Positions 33,107-42,657 of a DNA stretch of 64,000 nt are shown piece by piece. The notes beneath the pieces were generated by a model that saw only the letters and a program-made list of their open reading frames with translations, did no database searches and was not told the origin of the DNA. Made by a program: the position numbers and the translations under genes. The first letter of the stretch is position 1. Each line of letters opens with the position of its first letter. This DNA comes from an uncultured Alkaliphilus sp. (lineage in GTDB: Bacteria > Bacillota > Clostridia > Peptostreptococcales > Natronincolaceae): the NCBI GenBank assembly GCA_938074565.1, contig CALJEQ010000005.1:62001-126000 (forward strand), read 5' to 3'.

Positions 33107-34771
33107 TTGGGGAGAAAACCAACAAAATTAAAAATAATTCCTCTAGGGGGATTAAATGAAATTGGAAAAAATATGACTGCAATTGAATATAGAGATGAAA
33201 TCATCATTATTGATTGTGGTTTAAGTTTTCCAGAGGACGAAATGCTAGGAATAGATATGGTAATACCAGATATATCTTACATTTTAAAAAATAAAGATAA
33301 AGTGAAAGCTATCTTTTTAACCCATGGTCATGAAGACCATATTGGAGCATTACCTTATGTGCTAAAGAAAATTAATTTACCAGTTTACGGTAGTCGATTA
33401 ACTTTAGGATTAGTTGAACTTAAATTAAAAGAACATAAATTGACCAATGTTCATTTACAAAGAGTTAATCCAGGAGATAATATTAAATTAGGTTGTTTTA
33501 CTGTGGAATTTATCCGTTCTAGTCATAGTATACCTGATGCCTGCTGTATTGCCATTCATACACCATTAGGAATTATTTTTCACACTGGCGACTTTAAAGT
33601 AGATTACACACCAATTGCTGGTGAAATGATAGATCTACCTAAAATAGCAGAGTTAGGGCAAAAAGGTGTATTGGTAATGTTAGCTGACAGTACAAATGCA
33701 GAAAGACGTGGAGCAACCATGTCGGAAAAAAATGTAAAGGCTACATTTGAAAACATCTTTAGAAATACTACTCAAAGGATAATTGTAGCAACCTTTGCAT
33801 CAAATGTTCATAGAGTACAACAAGTTATGGAAGCCGCTGAAAAATATAATAGAAAAGTTGTAGTATCTGGAAGAAGTATGGTGAATGTGGTTGGTGTGGC
33901 TGAAGAATTGGGAATATTAACATTACCAGAAAATTTATTAATAGATATAGATGATATGGATAAATATCAGTCCCATGAGATTGTTATTATTACAACTGGT
34001 AGTCAAGGTGAACCAATGGCTGCCCTATCAAGAATGGCAAGTTCTGATCATAGAAAACTAGAAATTCAGCAGGGGGATTTAGTAGTATTTTCCTCTACTC
34101 CTATACCTGGAAATGAAAAGTCTGTAACTCGTGTTATTAACCAATTATTTGAAAAGGGTGCAGATGTAATCTATGAAAGCCTAGCAGAAGTACATGTATC
34201 TGGTCATGCATGTCAAGAAGAATTAAAATTAATGCACAGCCTAGTTAAACCAAAATATTTTATACCTGCCCACGGGGAGTTTAGACATTTAATGAAACAT
34301 GCTCAATTGGCAGAAGGTTTAGGAATGCCTAAAGAAAATATTTTTATTGCTCAAAATGGAAGTGTTATAGAATTTAGTAAAGATAGTGCTAAGATTAATG
34401 GCAGTGTTCCAGCTGGTAGAGTTTTAGTGGATGGTTTAGGTGTTGGAGATGTTGGTAATATAGTTTTAAGAGACCGTAAGCATTTAGCAGAAGATGGTCT
34501 GATGGTGGTGGTGGTGACCATTGCTAGGGAAACAGGAAAAATTGCAGCTGGACCAGATGTAATATCTAGAGGCTTCGTATATGTACGAGAGTCAGAAGTT
34601 TTAATGGTGGAAGCTAAGGAAGTTGTTAGAAAAGCTCTAGAACTTTGCGAACAACAAAATTCAAGAGAATGGTCAGTTCTAAAAAATGCTATAAGAGATG
34701 GTTTAAAAGATTTCTTATGGGAAAAAACAAAGCGTCGCCCAATGATTTTACCAGTTATTATGGAAGTATAA
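33107..34771 (+). CDS. rnj: Ribonuclease J
   Basis: A 554-residue metallo-beta-lactamase/beta-CASP nuclease. TTG start with AAAGGAG upstream. The zinc motif is FLTHGHEDHIGALPYVL, then HTGDFKVD, then the beta-CASP motifs and the final PAHGEFRHL. It does 5' to 3' exonucleolytic and endonucleolytic mRNA decay and rRNA maturation, in the cytosol. Full length for RNase J. The 264-nt leader is AT-rich. Confidence 0.96.
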   Translation: MGRKPTKLKIIPLGGLNEIGKNMTAIEYRDEIIIIDCGLSFPEDEMLGIDMVIPDISYILKNKDKVKAIFLTHGHEDHIGALPYVLKKINLPVYGSRLTLGLVELKLKEHKLTNVHLQRVNPGDNIKLGCFTVEFIRSSHSIPDACCIAIHTPLGIIFHTGDFKVDYTPIAGEMIDLPKIAELGQKGVLVMLADSTNAERRGATMSEKNVKATFENIFRNTTQRIIVATFASNVHRVQQVMEAAEKYNRKVVVSGRSMVNVVGVAEELGILTLPENLLIDIDDMDKYQSHEIVIITTGSQGEPMAALSRMASSDHRKLEIQQGDLVVFSSTPIPGNEKSVTRVINQLFEKGADVIYESLAEVHVSGHACQEELKLMHSLVKPKYFIPAHGEFRHLMKHAQLAEGLGMPKENIFIAQNGSVIEFSKDSAKINGSVPAGRVLVDGLGVGDVGNIVLRDRKHLAEDGLMVVVVTIARETGKIAAGPDVISRGFVYVRESEVLMVEAKEVVRKALELCEQQNSREWSVLKNAIRDGLKDFLWEKTKRRPMILPVIMEV

Positions 34772-34810
34772 GTTATCTTATCAGAAACTACACACATTAA
34801 AATAGTAAAG

Positions 34811-34839
34811 AAGTCACTCTTAATGAGTGATTTTTTTTG
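34811..34839 (+). terminator. Intrinsic terminator after RNase J
   Basis: AAGTCACTC-TTAAT-GAGTGATTT followed by T's. Confidence 0.85.
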
Positions 34840-34997
34840 TTAGTGGAACTATAGTGAAGGTTTTATAAAAATTCTTTTTAGGGAGTTAATAAAGTTTAAA
34901 GAGGGCATAGGAAAAAAATGTAGAATAGTATAAAAGACAATAATAGAAGGCATATAATTTATTTGTGTATAATCTGTAAAATGATGGGAGGGTTTAA

Positions 34998-35294
34998 GTG
35001 AATATATTATTATATTTTTTAATCCTAATGGTGGGGGCATATATTGGTTATAAAGATAATATTAAAGTCTTAATAAAACATGCAGGGGAAGTACAAAATT
35101 ATGCCCTATTCTTTTTACTGCTTATTATGGGGATAAAAATAGGTTTAGACAAAGAACTTGTTTATTCTTTTGGAAAGATAGGATTTCAAGGATTAATTTT
35201 AGCCTTGTTTTCAATTGTTTTTAGTGTATTAGGTGTAAAGTTAGTTGCTAAAAGGTTACTGAAGGAGAAGGAGCAGATGGAAAATGACCTATAA
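34998..35294 (+). CDS. LysO-type exporter, N-terminal half (split gene)
   Basis: A 98-residue membrane protein, GTG start with GGGAGG upstream. Three helices; LFFLLLIMGIKIGLDKELVYSFGKIGFQG matches the first half of the LysO/DUF340 lysine exporter family, which in E. coli (YbjE) is one polypeptide. The C-terminal half is the next gene, overlapping by 11 nt, so both are translated together and should form one transporter. Substrate lysine or thialysine by family analogy only. Confidence 0.75.
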   Translation: MNILLYFLILMVGAYIGYKDNIKVLIKHAGEVQNYALFFLLLIMGIKIGLDKELVYSFGKIGFQGLILALFSIVFSVLGVKLVAKRLLKEKEQMENDL

Positions 35295-35877
35295 AATTAT
35301 ATTGTCAGTAATATTTGGGATATTGTTTGGGCGGTTTTTTTTCCCAGTAGCTTTAGCAGAATATGTAGGGTTGTTAATAGATTTAGGTTTATGTGTATTA
35401 TTATTTTTTGTAGGTATTGATATAGGCAAACAAAAGAATATATTCTTCAAAATAAAAAAGATAGGTATGAAGGTTTTGTTAGTGCCTTTAATGATAGGTA
35501 TAGGCAGTATATTAGGTGCTATGTTGGGGGGATTTTTTCTAAGAATACCTTTAAAAGAAGCTGGTGCTGTAGGAGCAGGTTTTGGCTGGTATTCACTTTC
35601 TGCAATTGAACTTTCTAAGCATAGTTCACAGTTAGGTACATTAGCTTTTGTAACTAATGTCATTAGAGAGGTGATCGCCTTAATGTCTATCCCTATAATA
35701 GCTAAATATATTGGAAAACTGGAAAGTATTGCTCCAGCAGGGGCTACGGCAATGGACACAACATTGCCTGTAATTTCAAAAGCGACGGATGGCAGTATTG
35801 CAATAATTTCATTTATAACGGGGGTAGTTCTCTCTACAATGGTACCTATACTTGTACCCCTCATAATGTCTTTATAA
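35284..35877 (+). CDS. LysO-type exporter, C-terminal half (split gene)
   Basis: A 197-residue protein with about six helices. LLFFVGIDIGKQKNIFFKIKKIGMKVLLVPL and EAGAVGAGFGWYSLSAIELSKHSSQLGTLAFVTNVIREVIAL are characteristic of the LysO family core, and the end GATAMDTTLPVISKATDGSIAIISFITGVVLSTMVPILVP is also typical. GAAGGAGAAGGAG lies inside the upstream gene. Together with the 98-residue protein it makes a full-length exporter. Confidence 0.85.
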   Translation: MTYKIILSVIFGILFGRFFFPVALAEYVGLLIDLGLCVLLFFVGIDIGKQKNIFFKIKKIGMKVLLVPLMIGIGSILGAMLGGFFLRIPLKEAGAVGAGFGWYSLSAIELSKHSSQLGTLAFVTNVIREVIALMSIPIIAKYIGKLESIAPAGATAMDTTLPVISKATDGSIAIISFITGVVLSTMVPILVPLIMSL

Positions 35878-35982
35878 ATCTCTATAGTTGATTTTTTAGT
35901 GGATTTCTTATAAAATAGAATAATACACTTGTACAAAGCTTAGGTTATAAAGGTGTGGTTGTAGCTAGAAGGGGGCTTACTA

Positions 35983-36342
35983 ATGAATGTTTTTGATATA
36001 GCACATCAATTAGCAAAGTCTTTAAAAGAAAGCAATGAATACAAAACATTTAAAGAACTTGAAAAGAAAATGAAGTCTAATCCATCCATTAAGTCTATGA
36101 TGGAGGACTTTAGAAAAAGTCAATTTGAAGTACAAAATGTTCAAATGAGAGGTCAGCAAGTTGATGAAGATAAGTTGAATAAGCTACAGGAACTAAGCAC
36201 TTTAATAATGAAAGAGCCTACTATTAGTGAATATGTAAAGGCAGAAGTCCGTTTTACACAAATGCTGACAGATATTTATAAGATATTAGGTGAGTCTGTA
36301 GAGTTTAATATTAACTTAGATGATGAAGTAGAAAGTTTATAA
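35983..36342 (+). CDS. YlbF/YmcA family protein
   Basis: A 119-residue helical protein. FDIAHQLAKSLKESNEYKTFKELEKKMKSNPSIKSMMEDFRKSQFEVQ and ISEYVKAEVRFTQMLTDIYKIL are the hallmarks of the YlbF/YmcA (DUF964) family. In Bacillus the relatives form the RicA/F/T complex that stimulates RNase Y mRNA processing and sporulation. A single copy here, so the exact partner is uncertain. GGGGGC upstream. Confidence 0.9.
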   Translation: MNVFDIAHQLAKSLKESNEYKTFKELEKKMKSNPSIKSMMEDFRKSQFEVQNVQMRGQQVDEDKLNKLQELSTLIMKEPTISEYVKAEVRFTQMLTDIYKILGESVEFNINLDDEVESL

Positions 36343-36346
36343 GATA

Positions 36347-36382
36347 AAGAAGGTAGTCATTTTGACTGCCTCTTGTTTTTTT
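36347..36382 (+). terminator. Intrinsic terminator
   Basis: GAAGGTAGTCA-TTT-TGACTGCCTC with a T run. Confidence 0.85.
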
Positions 36383-36521
36383 ATGCAGTAGATAATATAA
36401 TATACATGAAAATAAAGGGCTTGTACCCAAATATGGGAAGGTTTTTACTTGTTTGTATTTGAAAAACTATTAATATGTGGCACTTACCATCTATTAATAT
36501 ATCATTAAGGAGTTGTTATTG

Positions 36522-37175
36522 GTGAGTAATATTACAAATGAATTTGTAGAAAGATATATAAGAGAGCTACTACCTCAAGAAGAAGGTTTATTTAAAGATA
36601 TGGAAGACTATGCAGAAGAACATCATGTGCCTATCGTTCATAAAGAAGTGGCGGCTTTATTAGAAGTGATAACAATGACTTCTGGGTCAAAAAAAATATT
36701 AGAAGTTGGGACTGCAATTGCCTATTCCACCCTATTGTTTTGTAGAGCAATGGGAAAAGATGGACATATCACCACCATTGAAAGAAATGAAGAAATGATA
36801 GTTCAAGCTAAAGAAAATGTAAAAAAAGCCCATTGTGAAGATCAAGTAAGGATTTTACAAGGGGATGCAGAAGAAATATTAAGGTTTTTAGAAGGAAAAT
36901 ATGACTTGATTTTTTTAGACGGAGCAAAGGGTCAATATAGTGATTTTTTAAATGATTGTCTTCATCTTTTAAAGCCAGGGGGACTTTTAGTATCGGATAA
37001 TATCCTATATAAAGGAATGATTGCTTCTGATGATTTAGTTGTTAGAAGGAAGAGAACCATTGTTAATCGTATGAGAAGCTACCTAGAGACAATTTGTGAT
37101 CATCCACAATTAAAAACCAGTATTATCCCAATTGGTGATGGCTTGGCTCTAAGTTACAAAAATCAGGAGGAGTAA
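36522..37175 (+). CDS. trmR: tRNA 5-hydroxyuridine methyltransferase-like O-methyltransferase (TrmR/YrrM)
   Basis: About 217 residues. AAGGAG (36507-36512) favours the GTG at 36522 or the TTG just before. The SAM motif is ILEVGTAIAYSTLLFCRAM, then LIFLDGAKGQYSDFL with the metal aspartate, and VSDNILYKGMIAS. TrmR methylates 5-hydroxyuridine of tRNA wobble bases to 5-methoxyuridine; the hydroxylation is done by TrhP (U32), encoded 2 nt downstream. That pairing supports this specific identification over catechol-type methyltransferases. Confidence 0.85.
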   Translation: MSNITNEFVERYIRELLPQEEGLFKDMEDYAEEHHVPIVHKEVAALLEVITMTSGSKKILEVGTAIAYSTLLFCRAMGKDGHITTIERNEEMIVQAKENVKKAHCEDQVRILQGDAEEILRFLEGKYDLIFLDGAKGQYSDFLNDCLHLLKPGGLLVSDNILYKGMIASDDLVVRRKRTIVNRMRSYLETICDHPQLKTSIIPIGDGLALSYKNQEE

Positions 37176-37177
37176 GT

Positions 37178-38422
37178 ATGACAAAGGTAGAATTATTAGC
37201 ACCAGCAGGGGATTTAGAGAGGTTAAAAGTTGCTATAATGTATGGGGCAGATGCAGTCTATGTAGGTGGACAAATTTTTGGACTACGGGCGGCAGCAAAA
37301 AACTTTTCTATTGACGAACTGGCAGAAGGGGTGAAGTTTGCCCATGAAAGGGGAGCAAAGGTTTTTGTTACAGCCAATATTATTCCCCATAACGAAGACT
37401 TAACTGAGCTACCTCCCTATTTAAAACAGATTAGGGACATTGGAGTTGATGCAGTCATTGTTTCTGATCCTGGTACTTTTTCCATTGTTAAGGAGATTGT
37501 TCCAGATATGGAAATACATATTAGTACCCAAGCTAATAATGTTAATTATCGTACAGTAAAGTTTTGGTATGACTTAGGGGCTGAAAGGGTGGTTTTAGCA
37601 AGAGAATTATCCTTTAAAGAAATTAAAGAAATTAGGGAGAAAATACCTAAAGAGTTGGAGTTGGAAGCATTTATTCATGGAGCTATGTGTATTTCTTATT
37701 CGGGTAGATGTCTTTTAAGCAACTATATGGCAAATAGAGATGCCAACAGAGGTGAATGTGCCCAACCTTGTAGATGGAAGTATCATTTAGTTGAAGAGAA
37801 AAGACCAGGGCAATATATGCCAGTTTACGAAGATGAGAGCGGAACTTATATAATGAATTCTAAAGATTTGTGTATGATCGAATACATACCAGAAGTTATT
37901 GAGTCGGGAATTAATAGCTTAAAAATAGAAGGCAGAATGAAAACAACTTATTATGTGGCTACAGTGGTAAGGGCATATAGAATGGCAATAGATAACTATT
38001 TAGCTGACCCCCAAAATTGGGTATGTAAGGAAGAATGGGTGGAGGAAATTAAAAAAGCCAGTCATCGAGACTTTACAACTGGTTTTTACCATGAAAAACC
38101 TGATGAAAATGAGCATCTCTATACTGAAAAGACTTATGTTAGAAACTACGATTTTATTGGTATGGTATTAAATTTTGATGCTTCTACTGGTATTGCTACA
38201 GTAGAACAAAGAAACCGTTTCTTTAGGGGAGATAATATAGAGATTATAGGACCCCATAAAGAAGTAATTAAAACAGTAATTGAAAATATGTGGGACGAAG
38301 AAGGAACTGAAATTGAAGTTGCCCCCCATCCTAAACAAATTATTAGAATAAAGATTGATAAGGCAGTAGAACCCTATTATCTTTTAAGAAGAGAAGTACA
38401 AGAAGTAGACAATTCCATTTAA
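37178..38422 (+). CDS. U32 family protein TrhP (tRNA uridine hydroxylation)
   Basis: A 414-residue protein. LAPAGDLERLKVAIMYGADAVYVGG opens the family, and FIHGAMCISYSGRCLLSNYM and RGECAQPCRW give the four cysteines thought to hold a [4Fe-4S] cluster. Members were called peptidases, but in Bacillus and E. coli TrhP uses prephenate-derived oxygen chemistry to hydroxylate wobble uridine 34. Bacillus has two adjacent genes (yrrN, yrrO); here only the longer YrrO type is present. Directly follows trmR; the terminator hairpin is just downstream. Confidence 0.88.
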   Translation: MTKVELLAPAGDLERLKVAIMYGADAVYVGGQIFGLRAAAKNFSIDELAEGVKFAHERGAKVFVTANIIPHNEDLTELPPYLKQIRDIGVDAVIVSDPGTFSIVKEIVPDMEIHISTQANNVNYRTVKFWYDLGAERVVLARELSFKEIKEIREKIPKELELEAFIHGAMCISYSGRCLLSNYMANRDANRGECAQPCRWKYHLVEEKRPGQYMPVYEDESGTYIMNSKDLCMIEYIPEVIESGINSLKIEGRMKTTYYVATVVRAYRMAIDNYLADPQNWVCKEEWVEEIKKASHRDFTTGFYHEKPDENEHLYTEKTYVRNYDFIGMVLNFDASTGIATVEQRNRFFRGDNIEIIGPHKEVIKTVIENMWDEEGTEIEVAPHPKQIIRIKIDKAVEPYYLLRREVQEVDNSI

Positions 38423-38436
38423 GCCTATGGCTAAAG

Positions 38437-38490
38437 GTTTACGCCCCTATGTTTTTGGTGATACTAATAAAAAAACATAGGGGCGTTTTT
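38437..38490 (+). terminator. Long hairpin terminator reaching into the PBP start region
   Basis: ACGCCCCTATGTTTTT pairs with AAAAACATAGGGGCGT across a 17-nt loop, and TTTTTT follows. The 3' arm ends only 2 nt before the ATG of the next gene and covers the only G-rich stretch there. Confidence 0.85.
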
Positions 38491-38491
38491 T

Positions 38492-40243
38492 ATGCAAAGA
38501 TCAAGAAAAGAGAAAAAAGAAGATTCTATAATTTATACCAAACGTATTTTAATAATGGGGGCTGTTTCAACAATTATTATACTGGCTCTACTATTACGGT
38601 TATTTTTTTTACAGATCATTAAACATGATTTTTATACAACAGAAGTCAACAAACAAAGGAATTTGACCATCCCTTTAACCAGTGGGCGGGGTACTATTTA
38701 TGATAGAAATTTTATTCCTTTAACAGATAGAGAAGAAGAAACCATTGGAGTAATCTATCCGCAACTCTTTCATACCAGTGATGAAAATTTGAAATTTTTA
38801 AGTGAGTTAACAGGAATCTCTTCTCTGGAATTAGAAAATAGAATCTCCCGTACTGGTTACTTAATTGAGTTATCCATTAAAGAAAATTTAGATTGGAATG
38901 ATAGACGCTTGGTTAATACAAGGGGTCTATTTATTGTTGAAAAAAGAAATAGATATGACGAGGATAATCTTTTAAGGCATGTTATTGGATATATAAGTGG
39001 AGTGGACAAAAGAGGTATGTCGGGGATTGAACGATCGCAGGACATTATACTAAAAGAGCAACAAGGTAGGGCTATTGCAGCAGTATTGGATGGAAAAAAA
39101 CGACTTTTACCAGGGGAGGGTTATGTACTGGTTAATGGTAATATGGAAGAAAAACATGTTAAACTAACGGTGGATTACCATATTCAGTCGATCGCAGAAA
39201 ACGTATTAGATAATACTAGGCATAGAGGAACAGTGATTATTAGTAATGTTGAAACGGGAGAAATATTGGCTATGGCAAGTAGACCTAATTTTAACCCCAA
39301 TGAGATTACAAAACATCTTAAAAGTGATGGTGACGAATTGTTTAATAAGGCTATTCAAATGACTTTTCCCCCAGGCTCAATTTTTAAAATAATTGTAGCA
39401 GCAGCTGCTTTAGAAGAAGGGTTATTGGATGTAAAAGAGGTTTTTAATTGTTTGGGCAGTGAAAGTGTTGGAAATGTACAAATCCGTTGTAACTCCCATA
39501 GTCAAGGTGGAAATGGTGAAATTATATTTGAAAAAGCCTTTGCCGAATCCTGCAACTCTACTTTTATTCAACTAGGGCAGAGGATAGGGGCAATGAAAAT
39601 TATTGAAATGGCAGAAAAATTAGGCTTTAATAGTAAAGTAAATATTGGACTAGTGGAAGAAGAAAAAGGCAATTTACCAACTGGAGACTATTTATTAGGC
39701 CCTTCTATAGGTAACATTTCCATTGGTCAAGGGCAAATAGAAGTAACCCCCCTACAGGTGAATCAAATGACACAAATTATTGCCAATGGGGGAGTAAAAA
39801 AACAATTGTATTTAATTGATGAAGTGGTTAATCAGCTCCACGAAAAAATTGAAGAGGTTGAAGAGATTGTTGAGATTGAAGGTATTGAAGGTATTGAAGA
39901 GATAGAAGGCATTGAAATTAGTAATGAGTCAGTACAAGAAGAAAAACAGTTACTAAGCAAGGAAACTATTCAAAAATTACAGCATATGATGGGGTTAGTA
40001 ATGGAAGCAGGGACGGGTAAAACTGTTGGGGAATTAGCCAATATTACAGCTGGTAAAACAGGTACTGCTCAAGCAACTGAAAGAGGACAATCGGTACTAC
40101 ATGCATGGTTTACTGGTTACTATCCTAAAGAAGAACCTAAATATGCAGTAACAGTATTATTACAAAATGGTCAATCGGGGGGGAGAAATGCAGTTCCTGT
40201 TTTTAAAGAGATTATAGAAGAAATGGTTAAGTTAGGATACTAA
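38492..40243 (+). CDS. Class B penicillin-binding protein (FtsI/PbpI-like)
   Basis: A 583-residue monofunctional transpeptidase. A membrane anchor (ILIMGAVSTIIILALLLRLFFLQII) at 18-42 precedes the dimerisation domain with SGRGTIYDRNFIPLT. The transpeptidase motifs are SIFK (SxxK) near residue 297, SCN (SxN) near 349 and KTGTAQ (KTG) near 522. Before KTG is an odd acidic insert, EEVEEIVEIEGIEGIEEIEGIE, from a short tandem DNA repeat. Bacillus has pbpI (yrrR) at the same place after the yrrMNO genes. Cross-links peptidoglycan outside the membrane. The start lacks a free Shine-Dalgarno site: GGGG lies in the terminator hairpin. Confidence 0.88.
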   Translation: MQRSRKEKKEDSIIYTKRILIMGAVSTIIILALLLRLFFLQIIKHDFYTTEVNKQRNLTIPLTSGRGTIYDRNFIPLTDREEETIGVIYPQLFHTSDENLKFLSELTGISSLELENRISRTGYLIELSIKENLDWNDRRLVNTRGLFIVEKRNRYDEDNLLRHVIGYISGVDKRGMSGIERSQDIILKEQQGRAIAAVLDGKKRLLPGEGYVLVNGNMEEKHVKLTVDYHIQSIAENVLDNTRHRGTVIISNVETGEILAMASRPNFNPNEITKHLKSDGDELFNKAIQMTFPPGSIFKIIVAAAALEEGLLDVKEVFNCLGSESVGNVQIRCNSHSQGGNGEIIFEKAFAESCNSTFIQLGQRIGAMKIIEMAEKLGFNSKVNIGLVEEEKGNLPTGDYLLGPSIGNISIGQGQIEVTPLQVNQMTQIIANGGVKKQLYLIDEVVNQLHEKIEEVEEIVEIEGIEGIEEIEGIEISNESVQEEKQLLSKETIQKLQHMMGLVMEAGTGKTVGELANITAGKTGTAQATERGQSVLHAWFTGYYPKEEPKYAVTVLLQNGQSGGRNAVPVFKEIIEEMVKLGY

Positions 40244-40531
40244 AGCTGTGGTTAAAAAATTAAAAAAGCAATCTATTTTGGAAGACTTACTATTATAATT
40301 TCATATATAGCTAAGACAATGCCTCGGTTGAGAATAAAACTCTTATATCGGGGCTTTGTTGAATTTTGGTGTAAAATGTAATCTTTAGAATATTTTTTAA
40401 AAAAAAGAAGGTGTTATTATAAATCTGTAGAATGTTAAATATATATCAAAAAAATTATATATAGGACTATTGGATTAATTTTTAACTTAATTTTTAATAA
40501 TAAGTTACTACAATAAAGAGAGGTGCTACTA

Positions 40532-42451
40532 GTGAGCAAGGATAAAATAATATATACTGTCGAGGAAAATTGTGTAGGATGTAACAAATGTATTAACGGA
40601 TGCCCAGTTAAAGATGCAAATGTAGCTCTTATGGTAAATCATGAAAATATTATTAATGTAGATTCCGAAAAATGTATCGTCTGTGGTCATTGTATAGATG
40701 TTTGTGACCATAGTGCTAGAGAATACTATGATGATTTAGATCAGTTCATGGAAGATTTAAAATCAGGTAGAAAAATATCATTACTGGTTGCCCCTGCTAT
40801 ACGTGCAAATTTTAGTAACTATAAAAAATTATTTGGGTATCTGAAATCTATTGGGGTGGAGTTAATTTATGATGTGTCTCTAGGTGCAGATATAACCACT
40901 TGGGCGTACTTAAAAAAGATTAAGGAAGAAAAATTAACTTCTGTAATAGCACAACCTTGTCCTGCTGTGGTAGAGTATATTGAAAAATTTAGCCCAGAAC
41001 TAATTTCTAAGTTATCACCTATTCACTCACCCATGATAAATACAGCCATATTTTTAAAGAAATATGAGGGTTATAATGGTACACTTGCATTCATATCCCC
41101 TTGTATTGCTAAAATAAATGAGATTAGAGATAAAAACACAAATGGGCTTATTAAATATAACGTAACATTTAAAAGATTAATAGAATATATACAAAATAAC
41201 AACATTAATTTAGACTCTTATCCAGAGTTGGAGTTTAATGATATGGGTTGTTCTATTGGGTTACTATACAGTAGACCAGGTGGACTAAGGGAGAACGTAG
41301 AAGCAAGAATGACAGGAGCTTGGGTTCGACAAATTGAAGGTCACAACCATGCATATCACTATTTAGATGAATATAAAAAAAGGTTAGCTAAAAATAAGCC
41401 GTTGCCATTATTGGTGGATATATTAAATTGCTCTTTTGGTTGTAATTTAGGTACTGGAACAACTAAAGAAACAGAAATAGATGATATTGACCTATTGTTT
41501 AATCAAATGAAGAACGACAAACTAAAGGCTAAAGGTAAACGCCCTTTAAGAAAAAGAATAGACGAGATGTATAAATTATTTGACTCTAAGCTAAATATAA
41601 ATGACTTTGTTAGAAAATATACAAATCAATTTGACAGTATAACCAAATGGAAAGAGCCTTCTAAAAAAGAGTATACGGATATTATGTTTAAGTTACATAA
41701 AACAACGGAGAAGGAAGAAAAAGTAAACTGCTTTGCCTGTGGTTATGGAAACTGTGAAACTATGATTAAAGCAATTCATAATGGAGCAAATTATCTTAAT
41801 AACTGTATACACTACAATAAAAAAGAATTAATTATTGAACAAGAAGAGATTAATGTAAAAAATAATGAGTTGGGAAATGTTTTAGAACAAGTTAATGCCA
41901 TGAATGATGAACGGTTTGGTCAAGTTGAGGGGCTAAAAAAAGTTGTAGGTACAGTGATGAATTCTTTAAATGAACTGAATGCAGGTAGTGAGGAAGTTGT
42001 TGCTAGTATTGAAAGCATAGCTAATGAAGTTAAAGACACCCTTAGTGTATCAAATGATTTAAAGCTTAACATAGAACTTGTGAAAGAGAAACTTAAGAAA
42101 TTTTCAAAAGCCACCAGTGAAATTGTTAGCATTTCTGAACAAACAAACCTACTGGCTTTAAATGCTAGTATAGAAAGTGCAAGGGCAGGAGAACATGGAC
42201 GGGGATTTGCAGTTGTTGCAGAGGAAGTTAGAAAGTTAGCCGAAAATTCAAAAACAGTGGCAGAATCTACTAGAACAGATGAGCATGATATATTAAATTC
42301 AGTTGTTGAAATAATAGAAAAGTCTGTAAGGGTTGAGAATAGAATGGATAAAATTAATGACTCCATATCAATTATTTCTGCTAACCTTGAAGAGATTACA
42401 GCCACTAGTCAGTCTATTGCTGATTCGGTGGTGGAGTTAGTAGAGGATTAA
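40532..42451 (+). CDS. Hydrogenase-like Fe-S protein fused to chemoreceptor signalling domain
   Basis: About 639 residues. GTG start at 40532 with AGAGAGG upstream. Two [4Fe-4S] motifs ([23 protein letters not shown]) begin the protein. Residues 75-330 are an iron-only hydrogenase large-subunit domain: [11 protein letters not shown] replaces the usual TSCCP, then [12 protein letters not shown], then [10 protein letters not shown]. Next is a CxxC-x4-C cluster motif in CFACGYGNC. The C terminus is an MCP cytoplasmic hairpin ([38 protein letters not shown]). Cluster-ligand cysteines persist, but the proton-relay cysteine is lost, as in sensory hydrogenases. It lacks membrane segments, so it is a cytosolic redox or gas sensor feeding the chemotaxis pathway; that is inference. 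Confidence 0.85.
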   Translation: MSKDKIIYTVEENCVGCNKCINGCPVKDANVALMVNHENIINVDSEKCIVCGHCIDVCDHSAREYYDDLDQFMEDLKSGRKISLLVAPAIRANFSNYKKLFGYLKSIGVELIYDVSLGADITTWAYLKKIKEEKLTSVIAQPCPAVVEYIEKFSPELISKLSPIHSPMINTAIFLKKYEGYNGTLAFISPCIAKINEIRDKNTNGLIKYNVTFKRLIEYIQNNNINLDSYPELEFNDMGCSIGLLYSRPGGLRENVEARMTGAWVRQIEGHNHAYHYLDEYKKRLAKNKPLPLLVDILNCSFGCNLGTGTTKETEIDDIDLLFNQMKNDKLKAKGKRPLRKRIDEMYKLFDSKLNINDFVRKYTNQFDSITKWKEPSKKEYTDIMFKLHKTTEKEEKVNCFACGYGNCETMIKAIHNGANYLNNCIHYNKKELIIEQEEINVKNNELGNVLEQVNAMNDERFGQVEGLKKVVGTVMNSLNELNAGSEEVVASIESIANEVKDTLSVSNDLKLNIELVKEKLKKFSKATSEIVSISEQTNLLALNASIESARAGEHGRGFAVVAEEVRKLAENSKTVAESTRTDEHDILNSVVEIIEKSVRVENRMDKINDSISIISANLEEITATSQSIADSVVELVED

Positions 42452-42530
42452 CTTTACCTAGACAAATAAGTATAAATATACGGCTTGAAGGGTTTTTAGT
42501 TTAAGTATTTATAAAGGATGATTAAAACAG

Positions 42531-42562
42531 AAAGTGCCTGATTTTTAATGGCACTTTTTTTT
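42531..42562 (+). terminator. Intrinsic terminator
   Basis: AAAGTGCC-TGATTTTTAAT-GGCACTTT followed by T's. Confidence 0.9.
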
Positions 42563-42657
42563 ATTATAAATTTTCCGTACATGCACATATGTAGTTAATG
42601 AAACATATTATTTAAAGTGACCTATTATATAGGTTTTTACAAGGAGGTGTTATCTAC

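Noticed and set aside
35289-35936. 215-aa minus-strand ORF opposite the LysO half
   Set aside because: Shadow of the membrane-protein gene; no ribosome binding site, and the plus-strand protein matches a known family.
40317-40375. Hairpin GCCTCG...CGGGGC after the PBP as terminator
   Set aside because: Imperfect stem and no proper T run; too weak to list.
41920-42405. 161-aa minus-strand ORF
   Set aside because: Antisense to the highly conserved chemoreceptor hairpin; composition is that of a shadow.
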